Assembly (NCBI GenBank): GCA_903885375.1
Contig: CAISIK010000129.1
Coordinates: forward strand, 166,090 to 230,089
Origin: an uncultured Pseudomonadota bacterium
GTDB taxonomy: Bacteria > Myxococcota_A > UBA796 > SXON01
Length of the DNA: 64,000 bases
Direction: 5' to 3'
In this document: positions 27,687 through 35,545 of the stretch, in pieces
How the letters are laid out: every line of letters starts with the position of its first letter
How positions within the stretch are numbered: position 1 is the stretch's first letter
Position numbers and translations under genes: made by a program
The notes under the pieces: model-generated
Database searches by the model: none
What the model was told of the DNA's origin: nothing
Seen by the model: the letters and a program-made list of their open reading frames with translations, nothing else

Positions 27687-28553
27687 ATGAACATCAGCTT
27701 CCTCGGACTCGGCGTGATGGGCTCCCCGATGGCCGCGCACCTCGCTCGTGCGGGCCACCGGGTCACGGTCTTCAACCGCACCGAAGCCCGCGCTGCGGCG
27801 TGGGTGGCGGCGAACGGGGGCCGGAAGGCCTCCACGCCGCGAGAGGCCGCGGAAGGGGCCGACGTGGTGCTCGTATGCGTGGGGGATGATGACGACGTGC
27901 GGGCCGTGGTGCTCGGCCCCACCGGGGCGCTGGCCGGGATGGGCGCGGGCACGCTGCTCGTGGACCACACCACCGCCTCCGCCGAGCTCGCACGCGAGCT
28001 CGGCCTCGCCTGCGATGCCGCGGCGGTCGGCTTCGTCGACGCGCCGGTGAGCGGCGGCCAGGCCGGCGCCGAACGCGGCCAGCTCAGCGTGATGTGTGGC
28101 GGCCGCGACGAGGACGTCGAGCGCGCCCGCGCCGTCTTCGCGGCCTACGCCAAGAGCGTGGCCCACCAGGGCCCGGTCGGCACCGGCCAGCTCTGCAAGA
28201 TGGTCAACCAGATCTGCATCGCGGGCGTGCTCGCGGGCCTCTCCGAGGGCCTCGCCTTCGCGCAGCAGGCGGGCCTCGATCCCGAGAAGGTCGTGAACGC
28301 GATCCGCCACGGCGCCGCGCAGTCCTGGCAGATGGAGAACCGCTGGCGCACGATGGTGGCCGGCGAGTTCGAGTTCGGCTTCGCGGTCGACCTGATGCTC
28401 AAGGACCTCGACATCTGCCAGCGCACTGCGGACGCCGTCGGCGTCCAGCTCCCGATCACCGAAGAGGTGGCCGAGCGCTACGCCGAGGTGAGCGCGATGG
28501 GCGGCGGCCGGTGGGACACCTCCTCGCTCATCGCCCTGCTCCAGGACCGCTGA
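27687..28553 (+). CDS. Beta-hydroxyacid dehydrogenase (3-hydroxyisobutyrate dehydrogenase family)
   Basis: 288 residues from ATG 27687. It opens with the NAD-binding GLGVMGSPMA, followed by the family's substrate-site pattern DAPVSGGQAGAERG (about residues 118-131) and the catalytic Lys in GTGQLCKMVNQ (about 170). The helical C-terminal dimerisation region is complete. This family oxidises short beta-hydroxyacids (3-hydroxyisobutyrate, tartronate semialdehyde, 6-phosphogluconate relatives); the substrate cannot be called from sequence alone. No pathway neighbours. Confidence 0.9.
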   Translation: MNISFLGLGVMGSPMAAHLARAGHRVTVFNRTEARAAAWVAANGGRKASTPREAAEGADVVLVCVGDDDDVRAVVLGPTGALAGMGAGTLLVDHTTASAELARELGLACDAAAVGFVDAPVSGGQAGAERGQLSVMCGGRDEDVERARAVFAAYAKSVAHQGPVGTGQLCKMVNQICIAGVLAGLSEGLAFAQQAGLDPEKVVNAIRHGAAQSWQMENRWRTMVAGEFEFGFAVDLMLKDLDICQRTADAVGVQLPITEEVAERYAEVSAMGGGRWDTSSLIALLQDR

Positions 28554-28574
28554 CCGCCGGAGCGGCACGCGCCG

Positions 28575-31445
28575 CTACAGCTCGCCGCCGTGGAAGCACC
28601 ACCCGCTCGCGGGGAGGTCGTGGGCGTTGTCGGCCCACCACCGTTCCCAAGCCGCGCGGTGCGCGAGCTGCACGCGCCAGGGGCCGTCGGCATCGAAGGG
28701 CAGGGACTCGCCAGTGGCGATGACCAGCTCGTCGTACGCGGCCTGCCGCGCGGAGAAGTCATCGTGCGCGAGGCGCGCGATGAGCGTGCGGATGCTGAGC
28801 GGCTGGCCTTCGCGATAACGCGCCCTCTCCTCGAAGTCGGGGCCGTGCTCGGCCCACCAGTCCAGCCAACGCTGCCTCGGGTGGGCATCCTCGAGGTCCT
28901 CGCGGCGACCGGTGATCACCTCGAGCGCCGTGTTCGCCACGGCCTGGCGGACGGGGTCGCGGCTGCCCACGGCCTCGATGAGCTTCGGGACGGCGCGCAC
29001 GTTGCCGAGGAGGCCGAGGCCCGCGAGGCTGCCGATGCCGCCGGGGCCCTCCTGCTCGCAGGTGCGCATCAGGAGCAGGAAGTACGCCGGCCCGCCGTGG
29101 CGGCCGACGATCTCACCGGGGGACTGGGTGAGCCAACGTTCGTTCCGAGCCAGGGACTGCGCGAAGAAGTCCACGCCGCGCCACTCGCCGAGGAGCAGGA
29201 GCGCCGTGGAGGCCACCTCGGCGAGCTCCGGCGTTTCGAGCGCCGGGAAGATGATGTCGACGGCTTCGGGGTCGCCGATGCGGCCGAGCGCGGTGATCGC
29301 CGCCCGACGGAGCGGGAGCGAGCCGTGTTCGGCGAGCTCGCGGAGGCGCGGAGCCGCCTCCGCCTGGCGACGCCACCCGAGGATCTCGGCGATGAGCGCG
29401 AGGCGGGTGGGCTCCGTTTCCTGATGGATGCCGCGGACGAGGGCATCCACGAGCGTCATGTTCGGCGACCGCGCGAGCGCGCCGACGAGGCCGCGCTCGG
29501 CCGTGGGCTGCCGGATGTCCTCGAGCAGCAGCGCGAGCAGCACCTTGGCGGCTGCCCACGAGGGATGGCCCGCGAGGAGGTCCACCCCGGCCAGGAAGCG
29601 CATCACCGCGGGGTCGCGGGCGCGATCACCGCTCACCTGCAGGCGGCGGAGCTCGGCCTCGATGTCGGCGGCGAGCACGGAGACCACCCGCTCATCGGCG
29701 TTGGCGATGGCGTTGCGGTGCGCGAGCAGCCGGCGCTCGGGCCGATCCGCATCGGCACGGGACCAGGGCGGCCGCATGCGCTGCGCATCGTGGCGCTCGC
29801 GGGCCGCTTCGGCGCTCAGGTTGAGGTGCCAGTCGAGCGAGTGGCCCGGCCGCCCGGAGCAGGCGTCGGCGGCGGCCACGCCGGCGGCGAGGCCGGCGGA
29901 CTTGAACACCCGCGCCGCTTCCGTGGCGGCCGTTTCGTCGCCACAGCGGGCGAGCCGGAGGCGCGCCCAGGCCTCCCGGATCGGGAGGCCGAGCGCGGCG
30001 AACCCATCGACCGCCGCGAGGTAGTGGGGCAGCGCCGCCGCCGGGTCCTGCTGGAGATCGCCGAGGCGCAGCTCCGCGCGGAGCGCCGTTTCGCGGTCGG
30101 CCGCGCACCCGGCCCATGCCGCCCGCGCACCCGCCGCATCGCCCGTGGCCCGGGCGCACTCGCCCCGTACCAGCGCAACGCGCGCCAGGAGGTTCGGATC
30201 GCCGAGCTGATCCGCGAGCTTCGCCGCCTCTTCGACGCTCCGCAGGTCGGCGCCGCGGTGGGCTTCGGCGAGCAGCAGCCAGGCGTGGCAGCGGTCGGCC
30301 GCGGACTTCAGCGAGGGCATCGCGCCGCGCACGATCTCGTCGACCCAGGGCTCCTCCCGCGCCAGGACCACCCGGGCGAGGGCCAGCTCGCCGCGCGCGC
30401 GCACGGCCGCCTCGGGGTGCCGACGCAGGCGACGGATCACCTCCTCTGCTTCATCGTGCTCGCCCAGGTCCGCGTGGAGCCCGGCCAGCATCAGCAGGAC
30501 CGGCGCGAGATCGGGCGGCGCCACCCAGCCGGTGGCGCGGTCGCGCAAGGAAACCAGCACCCCACGGGCCGCGGCCCGATCGCCGTGCTGAAGCCGGGCG
30601 CGCGCGAGGCCCATCGCCGCCGCCACCACGACCTCGCCGCCGCCGTGCCGCACGTTCGCCACCCGTTCAGCGAGGAAGTCGCCGAGCTCGCGCTCCCAAC
30701 CCTCGTCGCCCAGCGGGAAGCGCCCTTCGAGCAGGCGCACCAGCTCCGCCGTGGGGGCGGGCGCCCCGGGGTAGGGCAGCGGGAAGCGCGATGCGCGCCA
30801 CGCCATCAGGAAGGCGCCGCGGGCCTGGCTCTCGTCGCTGGCGAGGAGCGCCTCGCCGAGGCGCTGCCACGCGCCGGCATGCGAAGGGTCGAGCGCCGAA
30901 GCCCGGCGGAACGCCGCCGTGGCGCCCTCGGCATCGCCCTCCTGCATCCGCAGCTCCCCCAACTGGTACCAGAGGAGGCCGCAGTTGGGGTCGACCTCGA
31001 GGGCGACGGCGAGCTGGTCGGCGGGCTCCCGCACGTTCTCGTCGAGGATGCGGGTCTGGGCGAGGAGCCAGCGGTTGAAGTGTTCGTGGCCGGGCACGAG
31101 CGTTTCGCCGTTCCAGCGGCCGAAGTGGTGGCCGTACTCGGAGGCCGCGAAGGCCCAGCGGTCCTCCTCGCGGGGGCCGTCGGCGAAGAGGATCACGTCG
31201 GGGTGCTCGGCGCTGGGCGGGGCGAGGTCGGCCGCGCCGCGGATGCGCAGGGCGCCGCGGAACAGGGCCGCGCCATTCCAGCGGTTGAGAAAACCAACGA
31301 GGGAGGCCGGCAGTTGCGTGCCGAGGTGCTCCTGGACCGCGCGGGTGGTGCCCTCGGGTGCCGGCGAGCGGAGGTGGTGGACGTCGGAGCGGTATCGCTC
31401 GATCACACGGAGAACGGGGTGGAAGGGGTCTACGGCGGGTTCCAT
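28575..31445 (-). CDS. 956-residue SUKH-like / TPR / HEAT repeat protein
   Basis: Soluble, no signal peptide. Residues 1-120 resemble a SMI1/KNR4 (SUKH) domain, with LGTQLPASLVGFLNRWNGAALF-type features. TPR-like units follow (about 140-500, including DPNCGLLWYQLGELRMQEGD), then an extended helical section, and HEAT/PBS-type repeats from about 640 (LRRAAITALGRIGDPEAVD) to the end. SUKH domains occur in immunity proteins to contact-dependent toxins and in protein interaction scaffolds. The TPR/HEAT load suggests a large binding platform. No partner gene is evident beside it. Confidence 0.8.
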   Translation of the reverse strand: MEPAVDPFHPVLRVIERYRSDVHHLRSPAPEGTTRAVQEHLGTQLPASLVGFLNRWNGAALFRGALRIRGAADLAPPSAEHPDVILFADGPREEDRWAFAASEYGHHFGRWNGETLVPGHEHFNRWLLAQTRILDENVREPADQLAVALEVDPNCGLLWYQLGELRMQEGDAEGATAAFRRASALDPSHAGAWQRLGEALLASDESQARGAFLMAWRASRFPLPYPGAPAPTAELVRLLEGRFPLGDEGWERELGDFLAERVANVRHGGGEVVVAAAMGLARARLQHGDRAAARGVLVSLRDRATGWVAPPDLAPVLLMLAGLHADLGEHDEAEEVIRRLRRHPEAAVRARGELALARVVLAREEPWVDEIVRGAMPSLKSAADRCHAWLLLAEAHRGADLRSVEEAAKLADQLGDPNLLARVALVRGECARATGDAAGARAAWAGCAADRETALRAELRLGDLQQDPAAALPHYLAAVDGFAALGLPIREAWARLRLARCGDETAATEAARVFKSAGLAAGVAAADACSGRPGHSLDWHLNLSAEAARERHDAQRMRPPWSRADADRPERRLLAHRNAIANADERVVSVLAADIEAELRRLQVSGDRARDPAVMRFLAGVDLLAGHPSWAAAKVLLALLLEDIRQPTAERGLVGALARSPNMTLVDALVRGIHQETEPTRLALIAEILGWRRQAEAAPRLRELAEHGSLPLRRAAITALGRIGDPEAVDIIFPALETPELAEVASTALLLLGEWRGVDFFAQSLARNERWLTQSPGEIVGRHGGPAYFLLLMRTCEQEGPGGIGSLAGLGLLGNVRAVPKLIEAVGSRDPVRQAVANTALEVITGRREDLEDAHPRQRWLDWWAEHGPDFEERARYREGQPLSIRTLIARLAHDDFSARQAAYDELVIATGESLPFDADGPWRVQLAHRAAWERWWADNAHDLPASGWCFHGGEL

Positions 31446-31523
31446 CGAGGCTCCGGGCGGGCGTAACGGGCCCGGCGGGGAGGCCAGGCGCGGCGAAACT
31501 GCGGGATCCGGAGCATATCGCTA

Positions 31524-31535
31524 TTGACGTGTCAA
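31524..31535. promoter_or_regulatory. Operator-like inverted repeat TTGAC-GT-GTCAA, copy 1
   Basis: The 12-bp sequence TTGACGTGTCAA has 5-bp arms TTGAC/GTCAA around a 2-bp centre. A second identical copy lies at 31549-31560, 25 bp away (centre to centre), in the 139-bp gap between the divergent 956-aa and porin-like genes. The arrangement resembles a dimeric repressor operator pair, as for TetR/AcrR-type regulators. Confidence 0.6.
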
Positions 31536-31548
31536 AGGAAGCATAGAG

Positions 31549-31560
31549 TTGACGTGTCAA
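31549..31560. promoter_or_regulatory. Operator-like inverted repeat TTGAC-GT-GTCAA, copy 2
   Basis: Identical to copy 1 at 31524-31535. It ends 24 bp before the ATG of the outer-membrane-like gene at 31585, so occupancy could block transcription initiation there. No regulator gene is adjacent; the nearest TetR is at 37411-38025. Confidence 0.6.
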
Positions 31561-31584
31561 TAGTTTCGGTGCGATGCTGGGGTG

Positions 31585-32535
31585 ATGCCCACGTCGCTTC
31601 TGTTGTTCGCCGCTTTCGCCCACGCCGCTTCGCCCAACGTGGAGCTCGGTGGCGCGGTGGACCTGATGGCGGGCGTGACCGTGGGCGAGGGTGGCGCCGT
31701 GGGCGCCTTCGGGCTCAGGCAGCTCGAGGGGGACCTGCGCGTGGGCAGCCCGGAATTCGGCTTCAACACCCAGCTCGACATCGCCGCCACCTTCTCGGGC
31801 GACGGCATCTTCCTGTACTCCATCGCCCCCGAGCGCCTCGCTGTGGAGGGGGGCGGCAAGGGCTGGAAGCTCGAGGGGGGTGTCTTTCCCGGCTACTTCC
31901 GCATGGAGTCCGTGGACCCCTGGCGGCGAAACGGCGTGGTGACTTCGCTCGCCGCCCAGCGCCTCCCCGGCGCCATCCTCGGCGCCGGCGCCCAGCTCGG
32001 CGACAACCGCGGCGGCGTGGACCTGCTCCTCGGCGCGCAGCCCTCCACCGTGGACGTTTTCGCCTTCGACGACGGCCCCGTTTCCCTGCCCTTCATCGCC
32101 GGCGCCCGCGGCCGGATCGGCATCCAGCCGGTGCGGATCGCCGGCGGCGCGTGGTTCGGCGGCAACCTCGGCGCGCTCGGCGTGGGCGGCATGGAGGTGG
32201 GCGTGGATGCCAACCTCGGCGTGGTGTGCCCCTACGGCGAGGTCGTGAGCGATCTCCGCGAAGGCCACGCGGGCTTCCTCGGCGCCGACCTCTTCCCCGA
32301 TGGCGTGGTGACGCCCGGCGCCCGCGTCGAGCTTGATTCCCAGCGCGGGTTCGGGGTGGGCGTGGGGGCGGCCGCCACGCTGTTCGACATCCTGCGCATC
32401 AAGGGGGAAGCCAACTACCAGGCGGGCAACCCCGGCGTGTACCTGGAGGTGGCCCTGTTCAGCAAGGCGCCGATCGACGACGACGCGCACGGTTTTGTGA
32501 ACCACCCGGCGCCCGCCCGGAAGGCGCCGCGATGA
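31585..32535 (+). CDS. Secreted, probably outer-membrane beta-barrel protein
   Basis: About 316 residues. ATG 31585 (GTG one codon upstream) gives the uncharged signal peptide MPTSLLLFAAFAHAAS. The mature chain has alternating hydrophobic strands and Gly-rich turns throughout (VDLMAGVTVGEGGAVGAFG, IGIQPVRIAGGAWFGG), typical of an outer-membrane barrel, and a C-terminal strand followed by a short polar tail. It is preceded by a pair of TTGACGTGTCAA operators. No family was recognised. Confidence 0.75.
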   Translation: MPTSLLLFAAFAHAASPNVELGGAVDLMAGVTVGEGGAVGAFGLRQLEGDLRVGSPEFGFNTQLDIAATFSGDGIFLYSIAPERLAVEGGGKGWKLEGGVFPGYFRMESVDPWRRNGVVTSLAAQRLPGAILGAGAQLGDNRGGVDLLLGAQPSTVDVFAFDDGPVSLPFIAGARGRIGIQPVRIAGGAWFGGNLGALGVGGMEVGVDANLGVVCPYGEVVSDLREGHAGFLGADLFPDGVVTPGARVELDSQRGFGVGVGAAATLFDILRIKGEANYQAGNPGVYLEVALFSKAPIDDDAHGFVNHPAPARKAPR

Positions 32536-32601
32536 GCCGCTGACCGATCGACCTCACGCGGACCGGGATCCGCTCATCGCCCGACTGGTTATCCCCTCCC
32601 C

Positions 32602-33240
32602 ATGCTCCCGCTCCTCGTCGCCACCGCCAACGCCGCGTTCCTCGGGGGCGTGGCGTTCGTGCCCGCCGGGATCGGCGCGCTCGCCTTCGCCGATGCCGAC
32701 GGGTTCTCCGACACCCTCGCGAGCGAACAGGATGGGTGGTTGCGCCCTCCGCTGACCGCGCACGCCGGCTGGGTGACCGGTCGGAACGCGATGCTCGCCC
32801 ACGTGGCGGTCGTCGAGGTGGTGTCGGAGTCGGCCAGCGACGCGGTCCACACCTTCAACGTGGGCGGCGTGCGGCTCGGGGCGGACTGGCGCGGCTACGT
32901 GTGGCCCCGCACGCCCGGAAAGGTGAACCTCTGGGGCACCGGCGGCCTCTTCGGCATCGTTCCCAACAGCGCCGAGGCCGACAGCGGCTGGACGGAAGAC
33001 GAACAGACCGAAGCCGACCGGGACAGCGCGAGCCGACGCGGCCGAATCGGCGGGCTGGGGCTCCAGGCCGGGCTCGGCGCGGAGTACCCGTTCGCCGATG
33101 CCAGCGGTCAACCCGGTGTGTCGCTCGGCGCCCGCTGGGTGGTGCGCGGCTTCGGCGGCCTTGACCTCGAAGAGACGAGCACGCAGTTCTCGATGCTCGT
33201 GGTGAGCGAGGCCGCCCTGCTGCTCGAGTTCACCCGCTGA
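32602..33240 (+). CDS. Secreted beta-rich protein, possible small outer-membrane barrel
   Basis: 212 residues with an uncharged signal peptide (MLPLLVATANAAF). Alternating strands (HVAVVEVVSESASDAVHTF; VRLGADWRGYVW) and Gly/aromatic turns suggest a small beta-barrel, ending in a hydrophobic strand LVVSEAALLLEFTR, with aromatic Phe near the end. It follows the larger barrel-like gene by 66 bp on the same strand and may be co-transcribed. Function unknown. Confidence 0.65.
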   Translation: MLPLLVATANAAFLGGVAFVPAGIGALAFADADGFSDTLASEQDGWLRPPLTAHAGWVTGRNAMLAHVAVVEVVSESASDAVHTFNVGGVRLGADWRGYVWPRTPGKVNLWGTGGLFGIVPNSAEADSGWTEDEQTEADRDSASRRGRIGGLGLQAGLGAEYPFADASGQPGVSLGARWVVRGFGGLDLEETSTQFSMLVVSEAALLLEFTR

Positions 33241-33243
33241 GGG

Positions 33244-33513
33244 CTACTTCTTCGCGATCTTCGAGGACTTGATCTCGCAGGACTCGTTGTCCTTCACCGT
33301 GCAGCTCGTGTTGTTGAGCGTGAGCGTGCAGGAGGTGGCGCCCGCGGGGATCGAGTACTTCCGGGTGGTGCCCCCGGCGATGGAGAAGTCCTCGGTGCGG
33401 CTGCCGCAGGTCTTCGTGAACGCGTAACTGTTCGCGTCCTTGTTGGTGATCTGCCATTCGGCGTGGGCGAGCCCGGGGAGGAGGAGCGCGAGGCAGGCGA
33501 GGAAACGAAACAT
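33244..33513 (-). CDS. Small secreted protein, 89 residues
   Basis: The ATG at 33513 gives a normal signal peptide, MFRFLACLALLLPGLAHAEW. The mature protein (about 70 residues) is beta-rich with four Cys (TCGSRTED, TSCTLTL, TSCTVK, ESCEIK), possibly two disulfides, and a Lys-rich tail. No family was recognised. It converges on the 212-aa gene with a 3-bp gap. Confidence 0.65.
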   Translation of the reverse strand: MFRFLACLALLLPGLAHAEWQITNKDANSYAFTKTCGSRTEDFSIAGGTTRKYSIPAGATSCTLTLNNTSCTVKDNESCEIKSSKIAKK

Positions 33514-33599
33514 GGAAGAACCGGGGAATCCCACAGCGTAATCCACGAAACCGGCCGGCGTGCACACGCCCGCGCCCGTCGAGCGGAATAGGCGCCCGC

Positions 33600-34655
33600 G
33601 TGGTGGACGCTCCCCTCAACCTCCTCGGCCTCCTCCCCGACGGGCTTGTGTCGGCGCTAGGGGAGCGGGGCATCCCCTGCTCGCTCCGCGAGGCGCGACA
33701 GGTGCTCTCGCGCGTGATCTCCGAAGGTCTCGACGACCCTACGCCCCGGATGTCGCCGCGCAAGGCGCTCCTGGAGGCCCTCCGAAAGGAAGCAACCTGG
33801 CGACGTCCCACCGTGCTCGAACGGGTGCCGGACAGCGAGGGGAAGAGCGTTCGGTACCTCTTCCAGCTCGACGATGGCGCCGTCGTGGAGGCCGTCCGCA
33901 TCGGTCTGCACAAGCCCGACCACTTCACGGTCTGCCTCTCCTCGCAGGTGGGGTGCGCGATGGCGTGCGACTTCTGCGCGACCGGGCGGCTGGGCCTCAC
34001 GCGCAACCTCACCGCCGCCGAGATCGTGGGCACCTTCCTGACCGTGCGGGACGAGGCGCCCGGCGTGGTGTCCGGGGCGGTGTTCATGGGCCAGGGAGAG
34101 CCCTTCCACAACTACGACGCGGTCATCCAGGCCGCAAACGTGCTGAGCAACCCCGCGGGCGGCCGGGTCGCGAAGGAGGCCATCACCATCAGCACGGTGG
34201 GGCTCGTGCCGCAGCTCCGGCGATTCACGAGGGAGGGGCACCAGTTCCGCCTCATCGTGTCGCTCACCAGCGCCGTGCCCGAGAAGCGGGTCAAGCTCCT
34301 GCCCGTAGCCGGCCGCACGCCCCTGCCCGAGCTCCTCGAGGCCGTGTCCGCCTACGCCGCCGCGGCCCGCACGCGCGCCACCCTGGCCTGGGTGGTGATG
34401 CAGGGGGTAAACACCGGCGACGACGAGCTGGAGGCCCTCCGGACCGCCGTGGCCGACCTGCCCGTTCGGCTGAACCTCATCGACGTGAACGACGCGCGGC
34501 CCGACGGGTACCGTCGTGTGTCGGCCGACGAGCTCAGCGGGTTCATGTCGCGGCTGCAGCTCCTCGGCATCCCCTGGATTCGCCGGTACAGCGTGGGGGC
34601 CGACGAGAACTCGGCGTGCGGGATGCTGGCCGCGCAGCGCGGGAGCTCGGCGTGA
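33600..34655 (+). CDS. Divergent RlmN/Cfr-like radical SAM methyltransferase
   Basis: 351 residues, GTG start. The radical SAM cluster CX3CX2C is Cys119-Cys123-Cys126 in QVGCAMACDFCATGRLG. The two catalytic Cys of the RlmN/Cfr mechanism are also present: Cys112 (TVCLSSQ), seven residues before the cluster as in RlmN, and Cys340 (SACGMLA) near the end. Other family motifs are changed: FMGQGEPFHNYD for MGMGEP, SLTSAVPEKRVKLLPV where RlmN has SLHAP. So it looks like a methyl-carrying 2-methyladenine-type RNA methyltransferase of a separate clade. Its stop overlaps the next GTG (GTGA). Confidence 0.88.
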   Translation: MVDAPLNLLGLLPDGLVSALGERGIPCSLREARQVLSRVISEGLDDPTPRMSPRKALLEALRKEATWRRPTVLERVPDSEGKSVRYLFQLDDGAVVEAVRIGLHKPDHFTVCLSSQVGCAMACDFCATGRLGLTRNLTAAEIVGTFLTVRDEAPGVVSGAVFMGQGEPFHNYDAVIQAANVLSNPAGGRVAKEAITISTVGLVPQLRRFTREGHQFRLIVSLTSAVPEKRVKLLPVAGRTPLPELLEAVSAYAAAARTRATLAWVVMQGVNTGDDELEALRTAVADLPVRLNLIDVNDARPDGYRRVSADELSGFMSRLQLLGIPWIRRYSVGADENSACGMLAAQRGSSA

Positions 34656-35116
34656 GCGTGCTCCTCCTCGTGTCGCTGGCCGGTGCGGAGCCGCAGAGCG
34701 TGCTCGTGGCGCCCGGTCAGCTGCGCGTGATGGTGATGGCTGACACCGCGTCGGCGGCCGGCGAAGGGGGCGCGGAGCTCTCCCCGGGCCTGCCCGGCGG
34801 GCGCTACCTGTACCTGCCCGGCGTGGCGCTGCCGGAGGCGGGAGTGGAGTCGCTGATGGCGCCGCTCGCTCCGGAGTCCGCGCGGGCGGCCGCGGGGCTC
34901 GTAGCGGGTCGGGAGGCGCTGGCCGGGCAGCTCGAACGCACCACCGCCACGATGGAGGTGACGGTGGGCGAAGGGATCGCGCAGAAGTGTCGGCACGCCA
35001 CGATCGAGCGAGTGGCGCTCACGCTCCTCGCGGGCGACCTCGTGCTGCGCGGGCAGCGGGCCCTCCCCGACCGCGGCGACCCCACGCCCGGCCCCTGTCC
35101 GCCCGCCGCGCGTTAG
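34652..35116 (+). CDS. Small secreted protein of unknown function, coupled to the RlmN-like gene
   Basis: 154 residues, GTG start at 34652 overlapping the TGA of the radical SAM gene. The signal peptide MSVLLLVSLAGAEP lacks charge. The mature part is Ala/Gly-rich with a strand-helix pattern and one Cys in QKCRHATIE near the middle of a C-terminal segment. No domain recognised; coupling to the RNA-modification gene may be coincidental operon packing. Confidence 0.65.
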   Translation: MSVLLLVSLAGAEPQSVLVAPGQLRVMVMADTASAAGEGGAELSPGLPGGRYLYLPGVALPEAGVESLMAPLAPESARAAAGLVAGREALAGQLERTTATMEVTVGEGIAQKCRHATIERVALTLLAGDLVLRGQRALPDRGDPTPGPCPPAAR

Positions 35117-35125
35117 CGCCAGACG

Positions 35126-35542
35126 ATGACCATCCCGCTGCAGGCCCTCCTCTGGTTCACGTGCTGGACGCTCGGAATCGCCACGGTCGGGATCGGAGCC
35201 TGGCGGGTGGGAAACGTGCTCCTCGGCAAGGCGAGGCCCAACGCCTTCCCCGCGGACACGCCGCACGGCCCCGACTGGTACCGCCGCGTGATGCGCGCCC
35301 ACCTCAACTGTGTCGAGAACCTCGGTCCCTTCGCCGCCCTCGTGCTCGTCGGGAACGCGGTGGGCGTCACCGACGGCACGTTCGCCACGCTGGCCCAGAT
35401 CGTGGTGGCCGCACGCATGGCGCAGACGGTGGCGCACATCTCCTCCGGCCGCAGCCTCGTGGTGAACATCCGCTTCACCTTCTTCCTGACGCAGCTCGTG
35501 TGTTTCGCCTCGATGGCGGTGATCCTCCTGCGCCACGGCTGA
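35126..35542 (+). CDS. MAPEG-family membrane protein
   Basis: 138 residues, four transmembrane helices. The MAPEG pattern is visible: an N-terminal helix, the polar stretch with RAHLNCVENLGPFAALV, and a third helix with AARMAQTVAHI, then the last helix. MAPEG proteins are membrane glutathione- or eicosanoid-related enzymes in eukaryotes, and in bacteria often of unknown role. It is the last gene before the convergent peptidase gene. Confidence 0.85.
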   Translation: MTIPLQALLWFTCWTLGIATVGIGAWRVGNVLLGKARPNAFPADTPHGPDWYRRVMRAHLNCVENLGPFAALVLVGNAVGVTDGTFATLAQIVVAARMAQTVAHISSGRSLVVNIRFTFFLTQLVCFASMAVILLRHG

Positions 35543-35545
35543 GCG

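Noticed and set aside
28590..31466. A 958-codon plus-strand frame opposite the SUKH/TPR/HEAT gene
   Set aside because: The minus-strand product has repeat domains; the plus-strand frame is a mirror frame caused by GC bias at the third codon position.
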